DNA from: Halobacteriales archaeon QH_6_64_20
GTDB lineage: Archaea > Halobacteriota > Halobacteria > Halobacteriales > Halococcaceae
NCBI GenBank assembly: GCA_003021235.1
Contig: PXQR01000040.1
Span: 16,100 to 80,099, forward strand
Direction of reading: 5' to 3'
Length of the DNA stretch: 64,000 nucleotides
Of this stretch, positions 51,586-60,819 are shown piece by piece. The notes under the pieces are model-generated. The model did no database searches, was not told where the DNA came from, and saw only the letters and a list, made by a program, of their open reading frames with translations. Positions within the stretch are counted from its first letter, which is position 1, and each line of letters opens with the position of its first letter. The translations under genes and the position numbers were made by a program.

Positions 51586-53244
51586 ATGGCCGATCGAGCG
51601 GGTGGTATGGAGACCCTCCTGGTGGGGATCGACGCGGCGTGTGCGCCGGTGCTCTCGGATCTGGCGGGTATGAACGCCGAGATCCCGACGCTTCGCGGGC
51701 TACTAGAGGAGGGCGCGAGCGGCCCGCTCGAATCCCAGATCCCGCCCTGGACCGCGAGCGCGTGGCCCTCCCTGTTCACAGGCACCAACCCCGGCAAACA
51801 CGGGATCTTTTCGTTTCTGGCCTTCGAGGGGTACGACTGGGACGTCGTGAACGCGACCCATCTGCGCGAACCCGCCCTCTGGGAACTGCTCGACTCGCGA
51901 GGACTGTCAAGCGTCGTCGTCAACGTTCCAGTGACCCATCCCCCGCGATCGTTTTCCGGAGCGCTGATTCCAGGGTATACCGCACCCGAGAACCCCGCTT
52001 GTCATCCCGAAGGGGTGCTTGACGAAGTCCGCCAGGAGATCGGCAGCTATCGGGTCTACCCGCCCCACGAGGGGGCGAGCGACGCCGACAGGAGCGAGAT
52101 GGTCGCGAACTACCGCGATCTCGTCCGGACCCGCGGCGAGGCGTTTCGCCTTCTCGCCGACCGATACGATCCCGACTTTGGATTCGTCCAGTTCCAGGCC
52201 ACCGATTCGGTGTTTCACGAACGTCCCGGCGACATGGAGGCAGTGCGGGCGGTCTACGAGGCGGTCGACGACGAAATCCGGGAAACGCTCGATGCCTGCG
52301 AGCCGCGAAACACCCTCGTTGCGAGCGATCACGGGATCGGGCGATACGACGGCTACGAGTTCCGTGTCAACGAGTTCCTCCGGGAGGCGGGCTACGTCGA
52401 GACGAAGCGCGGCGGCGAGTCGGGGATGCCGGCTTGGGGACCGATACGCAACGGGAAGGGTGATGACGACCCCGCGGTGCTCGAACGGGCGATGGCGCTC
52501 GCGGCGACGGTAGGCGTTACCAGCCAGCGCGTCGGTGGCGTCGTCGAACGCTTAGGGCTCACCGACCTCGTGCTCGACGTCGTCCCACAGGGAATGATCC
52601 GGGCGGGCACCGAGCAGGTCGACTTCCCGAACTCGCGGGCGTACATGCGCGAGCGGATCGAACTCGGGATCAGGATCAACCTCGAAGGACGGGAACCGAA
52701 CGGGATCGTCCCCGAGACGGAGTACGAAGCAATCCGCGAGGACCTCATTGCCCGCCTGCGCGGCGTTCGTACGCCCGACGGCGAGCCGGTCTTCGAGCGG
52801 GTTGTCCCCCGCGAGACGGTCTTTCACGGGCCGGCCGCCGGGGAAGCGGTCGACGTCGTGACCGTCCCCCGGGAGTTCGATCAGTTCCTCTCCGCAACGC
52901 TCGCGGGAGAACGCTTCGGCCCGCCGACCGAACCCTACAATCACAAGTTAGCGGGGATCGTCGCGGTTCATGGAGAGGACGTCGATACCGACGCCGCGGC
53001 CTCGGACGAGACCGACGGGATCGACGGGATCGGCGGGATCGACGGCGCACACCTGTTCGACGTCGCGCCGACGGTACTTGCGACGCTCTCGCTTCCGCGC
53101 GCCGAGCATATGGACGGAACGGTCCTCCCGATCGTTGAGTCGGCCGACGAGGCGGCGTACCCGGCGATCGATCGCGGGGAGCGAGTGGCGACCGACGACG
53201 GCGGGGTCGAACGCAGGCTGAGCGATCTCGGATACATCGAGTGA
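51586..53244 (+). CDS. Alkaline-phosphatase-superfamily phosphodiesterase
   Basis: 552 residues, soluble. D16 in LLVGIDAACAPVL, nucleophile T56 in PPWTASAWPSLFTG, D-x3-H in TDSVFHERPGD, D-H-G in LVASDHGIGRYDG, and H in NHKLAGIVAVHG complete the two-metal site. It is a close paralogue of the 48029-49795 protein, which it matches through GRINLEGREPNG-like and VRTPDGEPVFE segments, and ends LSDLGYIE. A short D/G/I-rich repeat insert is at residues ~470-490. An internal ATG at 51607 (METLLVG) is an equally good start. The FemAB-like gene follows by 19 bases, so the pair is cotranscribed. Confidence 0.9.
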   Translation: MADRAGGMETLLVGIDAACAPVLSDLAGMNAEIPTLRGLLEEGASGPLESQIPPWTASAWPSLFTGTNPGKHGIFSFLAFEGYDWDVVNATHLREPALWELLDSRGLSSVVVNVPVTHPPRSFSGALIPGYTAPENPACHPEGVLDEVRQEIGSYRVYPPHEGASDADRSEMVANYRDLVRTRGEAFRLLADRYDPDFGFVQFQATDSVFHERPGDMEAVRAVYEAVDDEIRETLDACEPRNTLVASDHGIGRYDGYEFRVNEFLREAGYVETKRGGESGMPAWGPIRNGKGDDDPAVLERAMALAATVGVTSQRVGGVVERLGLTDLVLDVVPQGMIRAGTEQVDFPNSRAYMRERIELGIRINLEGREPNGIVPETEYEAIREDLIARLRGVRTPDGEPVFERVVPRETVFHGPAAGEAVDVVTVPREFDQFLSATLAGERFGPPTEPYNHKLAGIVAVHGEDVDTDAAASDETDGIDGIGGIDGAHLFDVAPTVLATLSLPRAEHMDGTVLPIVESADEAAYPAIDRGERVATDDGGVERRLSDLGYIE

Positions 53245-53263
53245 GGAGAGAGAACACAGTACA

Positions 53264-54265
53264 ATGGTCGAAGTCTCGATCGCAGGTCACGACGACGTCG
53301 AGAAGTGGGACAGCTACGTCGATCGCTCGCCCCAGGGTAACGCCTTTCACTACGACGGGAGCTTAGCGGCGATCGCGGAGCACTCGGACACCGAGGTTCA
53401 TCGCCTGATCGGCTACAAGGGCCAGGAGATCGTCGGTCTCTTTCCGGTGTTCGAACGCGAGATACTGGGTCAAAGCGCTCTGTTCTCGCCGCCGCCCGCC
53501 CTCCTGGTACCTTACCTGGGACCGGCACTACTCAATATCGGGAAGCTGAAACAGCGGAAAGCCGAACGCCGCCACGGCCGGTTCGTTCGGGGGTGTTTCG
53601 AGACGCTCTTCGAGGAGGTAGCTCCGAGGTACGTCTCGCTCCGGACCGATGGCCGATACACCGATCTCAGGCCCATCACGTGGACCGGCTTCGACGTGAC
53701 GCCCGATTACACCTACACTGTGGACCTCACGCGTGAGGAAGGCGACCTGCTGGGAAGCTTTTCGAGCGACGCTCGGAGCAATATCCGGACGGGCGAGGAC
53801 GTCGAATACGCCGTCGAGGAAGGCGGCACGGAGGCGATCCGTCGGATCATCACTCAGGTCGAAGCGCGGCATACGTCCCAGGGCCTCTTTTATGGGGTTA
53901 CCCCGGAATTCGTCACCGACCTCCATCGGTCGCTTCCCAACGGACGAGTGCGCCCCTATACCATCGCGGTCGACGGCGAGTTCGTCGGCGGGATGGTAAC
54001 CGTCGAGGACGAGGATACGATCTACCGGTGGCAGGGCGGCGCGAAACACGACGCCGACGCGCCGGCGAACGACCTGCTCGACTGGGAGATCATGACCGAC
54101 GCGATGGACCGAGGGATGGAAACATACGACCTGGTGGGAGCGAACAACCCGCGACTGAACGGGTACAAGGCGAAGTTCAGTCCCGACCTCCGGGCCTTCC
54201 ATAGCGCGGAACGGGCGAGTCCGGCCATGAAACTCGCCGCTGAAGCGTACACGCGGTTGCGCTGA
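53264..54265 (+). CDS. FemAB-like GNAT transferase
   Basis: 333 residues, two GNAT halves: WDSYVDRSPQGNAFHYDGSL and IGYKGQEIVGLFPVFERE in the first, SFSSDARSNIRTGEDVEYA, RPYTIAVDGEFVGGMVTVED and ETYDLVGANNPRLNGYKAKF in the second. Paralogue of the protein at 38962-40032. FemAB-type enzymes move an activated acyl or aminoacyl group to an amino group; on an archaeal surface glycan built from amino sugars the acceptor could be a deacetylated or 3-amino residue. It is cotranscribed with an AP-superfamily enzyme. Confidence 0.9.
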   Translation: MVEVSIAGHDDVEKWDSYVDRSPQGNAFHYDGSLAAIAEHSDTEVHRLIGYKGQEIVGLFPVFEREILGQSALFSPPPALLVPYLGPALLNIGKLKQRKAERRHGRFVRGCFETLFEEVAPRYVSLRTDGRYTDLRPITWTGFDVTPDYTYTVDLTREEGDLLGSFSSDARSNIRTGEDVEYAVEEGGTEAIRRIITQVEARHTSQGLFYGVTPEFVTDLHRSLPNGRVRPYTIAVDGEFVGGMVTVEDEDTIYRWQGGAKHDADAPANDLLDWEIMTDAMDRGMETYDLVGANNPRLNGYKAKFSPDLRAFHSAERASPAMKLAAEAYTRLR

Positions 54266-54435
54266 TCTCACCGACCACACCGTTCGGAACCCGCGTGTTC
54301 GCGCTTTCGATGACGACTGACGGGCGTACGACCATCGGTTCTCTTCACCGAACGGTAGCTCCCGGCCTGGACCAGTCGCCGGCGAATCGAGGATCGAGGG
54401 TCGAAAGTCGAGAGAAGGGAGTCGAGCCGGGTGCG

Positions 54436-55710
54436 TCAGAACGAGGGAGCGAAACCGAACGACGAAGCGCTGACAGCACCGTTGGCACCGCCGTTCGTGG
54501 CATCAGCAGTAGGGCGGCTTGCACTGGCGTTCGACCCGCCCGAGCCGGAAGAACCACTGGAAGCGTTCGGGCCAGCGGTCGCATTGGTCGCACCAGTTGT
54601 GGCGGTTGCGTTCGCGCCGGCGGTCCCGCTGGGAGGAGTCCGGCCGTCGGGCCAGACCCAGGTGTGATAATCGGCGTTTTCGATCGTCGGGTTTGCCGGC
54701 GCGCCGTCGAGGTAGAGCAGATAGACGAGACGGACGTTTCCGGATCCGTTCTCGGTGCTAAACGGTGGGGTCAGTTCGTGAGTCCGGGCCCAGGTGTCCC
54801 TGGTCTCGTTCGCCGGCACGGTCGGGCGGAAACGTCTCGCTCCCTGGCGTTCGAGTACTCTGGTCTGGCCGCCCGAGACCTCGACCCGCTGGAACTGGGC
54901 GATCACGACGTAATCGGTGACGGTCCCCTCCTGGTTTTCGATGCCGACAGTGAGGTTCGTCGGTTGGCCCGCGGTGAACGACTCGGGGTAGTCCTCGTAG
55001 ATCAACTGGCCGGACTCGTTGATCGTGCCAACGTAGAACTCCGAGGTCGAGGTCGCATCGGTGGGCACGGCTAATGTGTACCCGAGGCTCGCAAGCGCCG
55101 CGAGCATGCTGAGCGCGAGTACCGCGGTCAGGAGAGCGTCGGCCGGCGAGCGGCCGAAGGCGGCACGCGCGTCGGCGATCCAGCGTCGATAGGGCAACAC
55201 GAAGCGCTCGCCGCGCGGGAGCCGGGCGCGCCGGACGGCACCGACAACGGTAAAGAGGGTAACGAAGACCGCGAGGGTAGCGAACATCGGTTCGACCGAA
55301 AGCGACCAGGGTGTGGCCGCGAGGGCCAGCGCGAGGATCGGTAACCACACGAGACTCAGTCCGAACGAAAGCGCCGACCGCTCCCCCCAGGAGATCCCGC
55401 GCTGTTCGATCGACTGGACGCTACCGAAGCGCGCCGACCGCGAAAGCGGGCTAGCATCCTGCTCGTCGGGGGACTGCCGGCCGGGAAAGAGCGTCGAGAG
55501 AAAGGCGTACCCCGGTAAGAACAACAGGAGCGGGACGGTCACGATGAACCGTATCGGACTATCGCTCGTGAGCGGGAGGGTAATGACCGTCCAGGCGAGC
55601 ACGAGATAGAGAGCAACGACGACGATACTACCCAATACCGCCTGTATCGAGCCCGCGGACTCGCCTCGGTAGCCACCGGTCCGTACGTCGTCGAGCGGAT
55701 CACGGCTCAC
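54436..55710 (-). CDS. DUF1616 membrane protein with Ala/Gly/Ser/Thr-rich tail
   Basis: 424 residues. DUF1616 proteins are archaeal membrane proteins of unknown function often found in surface-glycan or cell-envelope loci. Four helices: LGSIVVVALYLVLAWTVITL, FIVTVPLLLFLPGYAFLSTL, a pair around SLVWLPILALALAATPWSLS and FATLAVFVTLFTVVGAVR, plus one near LLTAVLALSMLAALASLGYT. A soluble external beta domain follows (residues ~235-370) and a tail rich in A, T, G, S and N. Start: GTG at 55710, which has GGAGG seven bases upstream; a longer frame from 55818 would add a Ser/Arg-rich stretch without support. Confidence 0.82.
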   Translation of the reverse strand: MSRDPLDDVRTGGYRGESAGSIQAVLGSIVVVALYLVLAWTVITLPLTSDSPIRFIVTVPLLLFLPGYAFLSTLFPGRQSPDEQDASPLSRSARFGSVQSIEQRGISWGERSALSFGLSLVWLPILALALAATPWSLSVEPMFATLAVFVTLFTVVGAVRRARLPRGERFVLPYRRWIADARAAFGRSPADALLTAVLALSMLAALASLGYTLAVPTDATSTSEFYVGTINESGQLIYEDYPESFTAGQPTNLTVGIENQEGTVTDYVVIAQFQRVEVSGGQTRVLERQGARRFRPTVPANETRDTWARTHELTPPFSTENGSGNVRLVYLLYLDGAPANPTIENADYHTWVWPDGRTPPSGTAGANATATTGATNATAGPNASSGSSGSGGSNASASRPTADATNGGANGAVSASSFGFAPSF

Positions 55711-55898
55711 GTTCGTTCCTCCGTTATCGGACGATTTCGGATAAGCCTTTGTTATCGCTGTTGATACCGCCGTTCGGGATCGTCGTTCGTACCGGCACGT
55801 CGGCGTCGACTCGGTCACGCCTCGACACCGATCGTGTCGATCGTCATTCCGTATGGGCCGGTACCCGCGGGTCAGGGTCGCGTCCGGCGCGGTTCGAC

Positions 55899-56570
55899 TC
55901 AGGAGCGCTCGGTGTCGACGAACGAACCCATCACCGCATCGAGGGCGGCGGTCGGCGTCTCGACGTCGAGTACCGAGACCGTCGCCGCGTGGACGATCGC
56001 TAAGGCCGAAAAGGCGACGAGGACGACGGCGGTGACGACGCCCTGGGAGAGAACACCCAGCAATCCCGCCTCGGCGAGCAAGGCAAGCACCGCACCACCG
56101 GCGGCGAACGCGAGATACCCGAGGCTCCAGGAGCCGTCGTCATCGATACCTGGATCGAGGTACTCGTACAGTATCGGGGCGCGCTCGCCGACCGCGATGA
56201 GCCCGCGGTCCTGATTGAACTCGACGACGCCGGCGTCGTCCATCTTGGTGAGGTGACACTGGTACAATCCCACGTACACGCGCTTTCGCTCGTCCGAGGA
56301 GAGCGCGCCGATCGGCTTGTCGTTCTCCCAGGCGGCGATCCGCTCGGCGAGGTCGCGCAAGCGAACGGGCCCCGGGTCGTCGGCGAGGTAGCGGAGGACG
56401 TGCCGCCGGCGCTGGTTTTTGAGCAACTCGAAGATGGTGTCCTTCGAGAGGGGCGGGGCCGGCTCGTCCGGCTTGTCGGGCGCCCCGGCGTCGGGCCCGC
56501 TGCCGGGATCACCGGGGGCCTGCGAGCCGTCGTTCGTTCGGTCGGAGGGCGTGTCAGGGTGGGAAGCCAT
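55899..56570 (-). CDS. Membrane-anchored winged-helix protein (DUF7344-like)
   Basis: 223 residues. A disordered acidic N-terminus leads to a winged-helix domain (residues ~42-130: IFELLKNQRRRHVLRYLADD, VRLRDLAERIAAWEN, YQCHLTKMDDAGVVEFNQDR) of the DUF7344 type frequent in haloarchaea. Two C-terminal hydrophobic helices (YLAFAAGGAVLALLAEAGLL and VVTAVVLVAFSALAIVHA) anchor it in the membrane. It may be a membrane-bound regulator of the glycan locus. The ATG at 56570 is preferred; a GTG four codons upstream is possible. An AT-rich promoter lies just upstream (GATTAATAACTATATTACAC on the minus strand). Confidence 0.85.
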   Translation of the reverse strand: MASHPDTPSDRTNDGSQAPGDPGSGPDAGAPDKPDEPAPPLSKDTIFELLKNQRRRHVLRYLADDPGPVRLRDLAERIAAWENDKPIGALSSDERKRVYVGLYQCHLTKMDDAGVVEFNQDRGLIAVGERAPILYEYLDPGIDDDGSWSLGYLAFAAGGAVLALLAEAGLLGVLSQGVVTAVVLVAFSALAIVHAATVSVLDVETPTAALDAVMGSFVDTERS

Positions 56571-56954
56571 CTCTATATTCACGTGAAATCCTGTGTAATA
56601 TAGTTATTAATCCGTTATTTGATCGGCAGAAACGAAGGTTGATACGTACCGATCGCACTTCGGCGTCCCGGCCGAGCACCGAAGCGCGGGGGCGGGTTCG
56701 TTCGGGGGCTGATAACGAGGTAATATCCCGAGCGCGAGCCGCCGGTCAAGGGCCGAGGCCGTCGGTTCGGCGGCCAGCCGTCGGCACGACGGCGTAACCA
56801 CGGGACGGACCGACACAACGGACGCCGCCAGTATAGTGACCCGATAGACCGGGATCGTCGACTATAATAGGAGATAACAACTTAATTACTATATGCACGT
56901 GCTTCATGACTTCATGTAGTAGCCAGATACGGGACGGGGCGAAGGAGACCAAGC
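56571..56954. other. Divergent promoter region (384 bases) between two regulator genes
   Basis: The minus-strand promoter is the AT-rich block 56597-56625. The plus-strand promoter is around 56876-56895 (CAACTTAATTACTATATG), about 60 bases before the ATG at 56955, so that gene has a leader ending in GAAGGAGA (56940-56947), a Shine-Dalgarno-like sequence. The middle holds no convincing gene. Confidence 0.5.
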
Positions 56955-57230
56955 ATGTCAAACGAGTGGGATATGATCAGTTTCGTTATCAGGTCGCAGT
57001 ACAGGGTCGCGGTCCTCGAACGATTAGTGGAGGGGCCGGCGACCCCCTCCCGCATCGCGACGGACACCGACATCGCCATCGCGCACGTCTCGCGGGCGCT
57101 CTCGGGGCTTCGTGAACGCGAGATGGTCGAGTTGCTTGTCTCCGAGGACCAGAAGAAAGGACGCGTCTACGGCATCACCGACCACGGCGAGAAGGTGTGG
57201 CATCGCCTCCAGCAGGAGGGAATGGTCTAA
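56955..57230 (+). CDS. Small winged-helix transcriptional regulator
   Basis: 91 residues consisting of one ArsR/MarR-like winged helix: VIRSQYRVAVLERLVEGPAT, PSRIATDTDIAIAHVSRALS (recognition helix), then REREMVELLVSEDQKKGRVY (wing). No sensor domain. Probably a local regulator of the glycan genes around it, in particular the GT2 gene 120 bases downstream. A Shine-Dalgarno-like GAAGGAGA precedes the ATG, unusual in a mostly leaderless genome. Confidence 0.9.
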   Translation: MSNEWDMISFVIRSQYRVAVLERLVEGPATPSRIATDTDIAIAHVSRALSGLREREMVELLVSEDQKKGRVYGITDHGEKVWHRLQQEGMV

Positions 57231-57351
57231 CGGGTCGATCACACGCCGATCGAGGCAGGTCTCTCGGTAGCCCGAACCGGAAAGACAGGTGTACGCAGGT
57301 ACGCAGGCGCGAACCTTTACGTTCAAGTGCGGGCGGCGTGGAGCGCGAGCA

Positions 57352-58092
57352 ATGAACGAAGCCACGCTCGCGCGTGATGGGCGCGAGGAGTACACGCTTT
57401 CGGACGTGAGCGTCGTCATGGGGACGTACAACGAAGAGGCCGCCATCGGCACGGTCTTGGAGGACATCGCCGCGGTTACCGACGGCGAGGCAACAGCGAT
57501 CTGTGTGGACGGATCGGACGACCGGACTCCCGAGATCGCCCGCGCTAACGGTGCACGCGTGATCCACCAGGAGCCCCGGGGCTACGGGGAGGCGGTTCGT
57601 GAGGCCGTTCTCGCCGCCGACCGGCCAGTCGTGATCACGACCGACTGTGACGACACCTACCCGATGGAACAGGTCCCCGAGTTCCTCGATCTGGTGAACG
57701 ACGGGTACGATGTCGTGAGCGGCGATCGACTCTACTACGGTGCCGACGCCATGCCGGGGTTCAATCGTTTGGGCAATCACGCCTTCGCCCTCTTTGCGAG
57801 CGCGCTCGCGGGCCATCGGATCCACGACACGACCACCGGGATGCGCGCCTATCGCCGGTCGGTGCTCCACGAGATCGACTGGACCGAAAACACCGGGCTG
57901 TCGGCGGAACTATTACTTCGGCCGCTCATGCGCGGTTATCGGGTCCGGGAACGCCCAATTGAGTACCGCGAACGTCGCGGCGAGACGAAGTTGGATCCCA
58001 TCGAGGGTGGAGCCGCCATCGCCAAATCGATTCTGACCGTGAGCCTCGAAGAACGCCTCCGGAAAGCGGGTCTCGACGTCCGCCTCGGATAG
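57352..58092 (+). CDS. Family 2 glycosyltransferase (dolichol-phosphate sugar synthase type)
   Basis: 246 residues. GT-A catalytic domain: VSVVMGTYNEEAAIGTVLED, CVDGSDDRTPEIARANGARV, GYGEAVREAVLAADRPVVIT, the DxD region TTDCDDTYPMEQVPEF, and DTTTGMRAYRRSVL. No membrane helices, so it resembles soluble polyprenyl-phosphate mannose/glucose synthases, which make the lipid-phosphate sugars used by GT-C enzymes outside the cell. The GT39-like genes next to it would be natural users of its product. Start: ATG at 57352; the next ATG lies within the catalytic strand. Confidence 0.9.
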   Translation: MNEATLARDGREEYTLSDVSVVMGTYNEEAAIGTVLEDIAAVTDGEATAICVDGSDDRTPEIARANGARVIHQEPRGYGEAVREAVLAADRPVVITTDCDDTYPMEQVPEFLDLVNDGYDVVSGDRLYYGADAMPGFNRLGNHAFALFASALAGHRIHDTTTGMRAYRRSVLHEIDWTENTGLSAELLLRPLMRGYRVRERPIEYRERRGETKLDPIEGGAAIAKSILTVSLEERLRKAGLDVRLG

Positions 58093-58182
58093 CGCGGTCG
58101 AACTGCTGGTTTCTATCGACGATTCAGGAACGATCGTTCGATACCCGAGAGCGTAGCGCCCGCGGACGGAACGACCCTAACC

Positions 58183-60819
58183 CTAACCCCTCGTGTCGGT
58201 CCCGGTCGCTCGCGTGGCCTCGAACCCCAGTCGATCCGGTCGATCCGGTCGGCCCGGGTTCGCGCTCGGCTTCGATCGGTTCGCGCTTCCGGCCAGTTCC
58301 GGCTGACTCGCGCTCGCGTTCGGCCCGGCCGCTCGGTTCGTCGTTTCGATAGTCGTGTTCACCGATACGCCCGTCGGGTAGCCGTCGAGCCGGGGGATGT
58401 AGGTCTCGGTGCGCCCGCAGTTGGCCGTGAGCCGGCAGACCTCGATCCGGGGCGGCCAGATCACACGCACCGAGCCGTCCTGAGCGGAGACCGCGATCTC
58501 GTAGTGGTAGGTCACCGTGCCGCCGCCCGGTTGGAGGAAGGTGACTTCGAGCGAGACCGGCTGGCTCCGATCGAGGGGCACCGCCTCGCGGCCGAGCGTG
58601 CGCCGGAGTCCGGGCCCGGGAGCGACCCGCGCGCGTTCGGTGTTCAATAGCCACTCGACGTCCAGCGACTCGTTCGCTCGCTGGAGGCGATCGAGGCGCT
58701 CGTCGCTCACGGTGTACTGGGTCGCCTCCTTTCGCGGCGGGACACCGGCTTCGACCCGGACGGTCGCGACGGTCGCGGCCGGCGGCACTCCCAGGGAGGT
58801 GGTGATCCGGTGGCGAGCGCCCTCCCTGACGGCGACGCGCCGGAGCCGCGGCTGGACGGGTTGGGCGTTCCAGGTGCCCCAGACGCCCCGGAAATTGTAC
58901 CGATAGAGGGTTCGGTTCTCGTAGTTCTCGATCACGGTGAAGTCCGCGCCGGGCGAGCGCTTGAGGGCGTACACTACGTCCCCGCTCAGCGAGGGATCGT
59001 TCCGGAGGTACTGCAACGGATGATTCATCCAGTCGCCGTAGATCGGCGGAACGAACACGAGGGCGTTCTCGAGCTCCCGGTTCTCGATCGGCGCGTACGC
59101 GCGTTCGAACTGGTCGGTGTTGTTCGTATGCCGCGCGAGCGGCGAGTCGAGCGCGTTAGCTTGAGCCACCGCACCGATCGGTACCGTCACCAACAGAAGG
59201 GCGAGCACGACCACCCGGGCTTCCCTCGCGGGGAGCCGTGCGCCGAGAAATCGACGGAGCCAGCGCACCGAGACGAGAAGGCCGAAGGCACCGAACGCCG
59301 ACAGCGGGAGGAGCAGATCGAAGTGATAGAACGGACCGTAGAGCGCGAGCAGGCCGTCTTCAGGGTTGTAGACGCCCGCGAGAACGTTGAGGTTGCCCCA
59401 GAAGTAGATGTTGCCGAGGATCACCGAGACGAACAGGCCAGCGAGCAGCGTCCGCACCCTCTCGTCGGCGAGACCCGTCCGAGGCGATCCCGGCGACTCC
59501 GACCACCCCGACGATTCTGACGACCCCGACGGTTCCGATCCGTCGCCGAACGACCGGACGCTGGCTTCGAAACGGCGGCGTGCGGATCGAAGCGTTTCCC
59601 GGACTGTGCGCCGAAGTGACCCTCGGTCGCGATCCGTCGGGGCGAGCGTTCCCTCGCGACCGTTTCGCCCGTCCCGCCCGTCCGAACCGCCGTCCGGGGA
59701 GAGTTCGCGCTCGCGTTCGGGAGCGAGGAGTGCTCGACGCGCTCGACCAACGGCGCGATCGGCGAAGGCGCGGGCACGGTCGGTGATCCCCGCCGACCGG
59801 AGATGGACTACCACGCCGATCGCCGCGAGGATCGCTCCGATCGGGGCGGCGACGGTCCAGCGGGTCGCGAACTCCGAGACGACCTGCCAGTTCGCGATCA
59901 GGGCGAGCTGGGGAGTGTACTCCCGGCTATAGACGAGGATCTCGCGGTAGCCGAAGCCGAGCCCGTCCCGGGAGGCGAACTCCTGGTAGGGGAAGACGAG
60001 CGCCGAACCGGTCATGATCCGGTTATAGAGCAGAGTCACGCCGACGAACAGTAGCCCGAAAACGCCGATCACCGCGTACCGACGGATCGCCGCTCTCAGG
60101 GCGCACCCGTCGCGCGCGCGAAGTGCCCGGAGCAGTCGCCAGCAGGCGTGTACGAGAAACGGAACGGCGAACAACACTGCCGTATAGGGCCGGGCGAAGA
60201 AGGCAAGCCCGATCGCCGTGCCGGCGAGGGCGGCGTACGTCGAGGATCGACGGCGAAGAGCCCGGATGTACGCCAATGCGAAAGTGAAATTAAGCAACGT
60301 TGTCGGCGGGTAGGGTAGAAAGACCGACGAGGAGAGCAGGAAAAACGGCGTTGCGACCAGCACGGCGGCGGCGAGAGCTCCGGTTCGACGATCGAAGGCC
60401 TCGGCGGTGATGAGCGAGACGAGGAGAACGTTCACGGCAGCGACCGCGGCGAGCGAGAGCCGCGGTACGCCGATCGCCAGTCCGAGCGCGAAGAAGACGG
60501 CGGGCACCGGCGAGTACTTCGAGTACAGCTCGTTACCCTCCATCACGAAGAACCACGGCCGGAAGGCCTCGGGAAACTCCGTCGTCATCCTGAGCTGTCC
60601 TTCCAGTAACATCGCGGCCTGCTGGAGGTAGACCGCCTCGTCGTCGTTGCTCGAATGGTACGGGAAGACCTCCGTTGCGATCACGAACACGGTTACGCCG
60701 CCGAGAACCGCGAGCAAGAGCGTGAGAACCGTCGGGTTCGAGAGGAGGGCACGAAGTCGAGCGCCGAGCGAGCGTCGATCGGATGACCGACCATCGGAGA
60801 GGGCGGATCGATCGCTCAT
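58183..60819 (-). CDS. GT39-like polytopic glycosyltransferase
   Basis: 878 residues. About 12 helices; the first external loop after helix 1 has the GT-C motif region HSSNDDEAVYLQQAAMLLEG, with the D-D-E catalytic acid cluster, followed by FRPWFFVMEGNELYSKYSPV. Family members transfer sugars from polyprenyl phosphate outside the membrane. A cytosolic or loop insert of about 95 charged residues (bases ~59470-59760) splits the helices. The soluble C-terminal domain (residues ~590-840) shows paired beta-type segments (RYNFRGVWGTWNAQPVQPRL) shared with its paralogue at 61787-63943, and a disordered Asn/Ser/Arg tail ends it. Confidence 0.88.
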   Translation of the reverse strand: MSDRSALSDGRSSDRRSLGARLRALLSNPTVLTLLLAVLGGVTVFVIATEVFPYHSSNDDEAVYLQQAAMLLEGQLRMTTEFPEAFRPWFFVMEGNELYSKYSPVPAVFFALGLAIGVPRLSLAAVAAVNVLLVSLITAEAFDRRTGALAAAVLVATPFFLLSSSVFLPYPPTTLLNFTFALAYIRALRRRSSTYAALAGTAIGLAFFARPYTAVLFAVPFLVHACWRLLRALRARDGCALRAAIRRYAVIGVFGLLFVGVTLLYNRIMTGSALVFPYQEFASRDGLGFGYREILVYSREYTPQLALIANWQVVSEFATRWTVAAPIGAILAAIGVVVHLRSAGITDRARAFADRAVGRARRALLAPERERELSPDGGSDGRDGRNGREGTLAPTDRDRGSLRRTVRETLRSARRRFEASVRSFGDGSEPSGSSESSGWSESPGSPRTGLADERVRTLLAGLFVSVILGNIYFWGNLNVLAGVYNPEDGLLALYGPFYHFDLLLPLSAFGAFGLLVSVRWLRRFLGARLPAREARVVVLALLLVTVPIGAVAQANALDSPLARHTNNTDQFERAYAPIENRELENALVFVPPIYGDWMNHPLQYLRNDPSLSGDVVYALKRSPGADFTVIENYENRTLYRYNFRGVWGTWNAQPVQPRLRRVAVREGARHRITTSLGVPPAATVATVRVEAGVPPRKEATQYTVSDERLDRLQRANESLDVEWLLNTERARVAPGPGLRRTLGREAVPLDRSQPVSLEVTFLQPGGGTVTYHYEIAVSAQDGSVRVIWPPRIEVCRLTANCGRTETYIPRLDGYPTGVSVNTTIETTNRAAGPNASASQPELAGSANRSKPSANPGRPDRPDRLGFEATRATGTDTRG

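Noticed and set aside
53528-54280. 250-codon minus-strand frame opposite the FemAB-like gene
   Set aside because: Antisense shadow; the plus strand matches the paralogue at 38962-40032.
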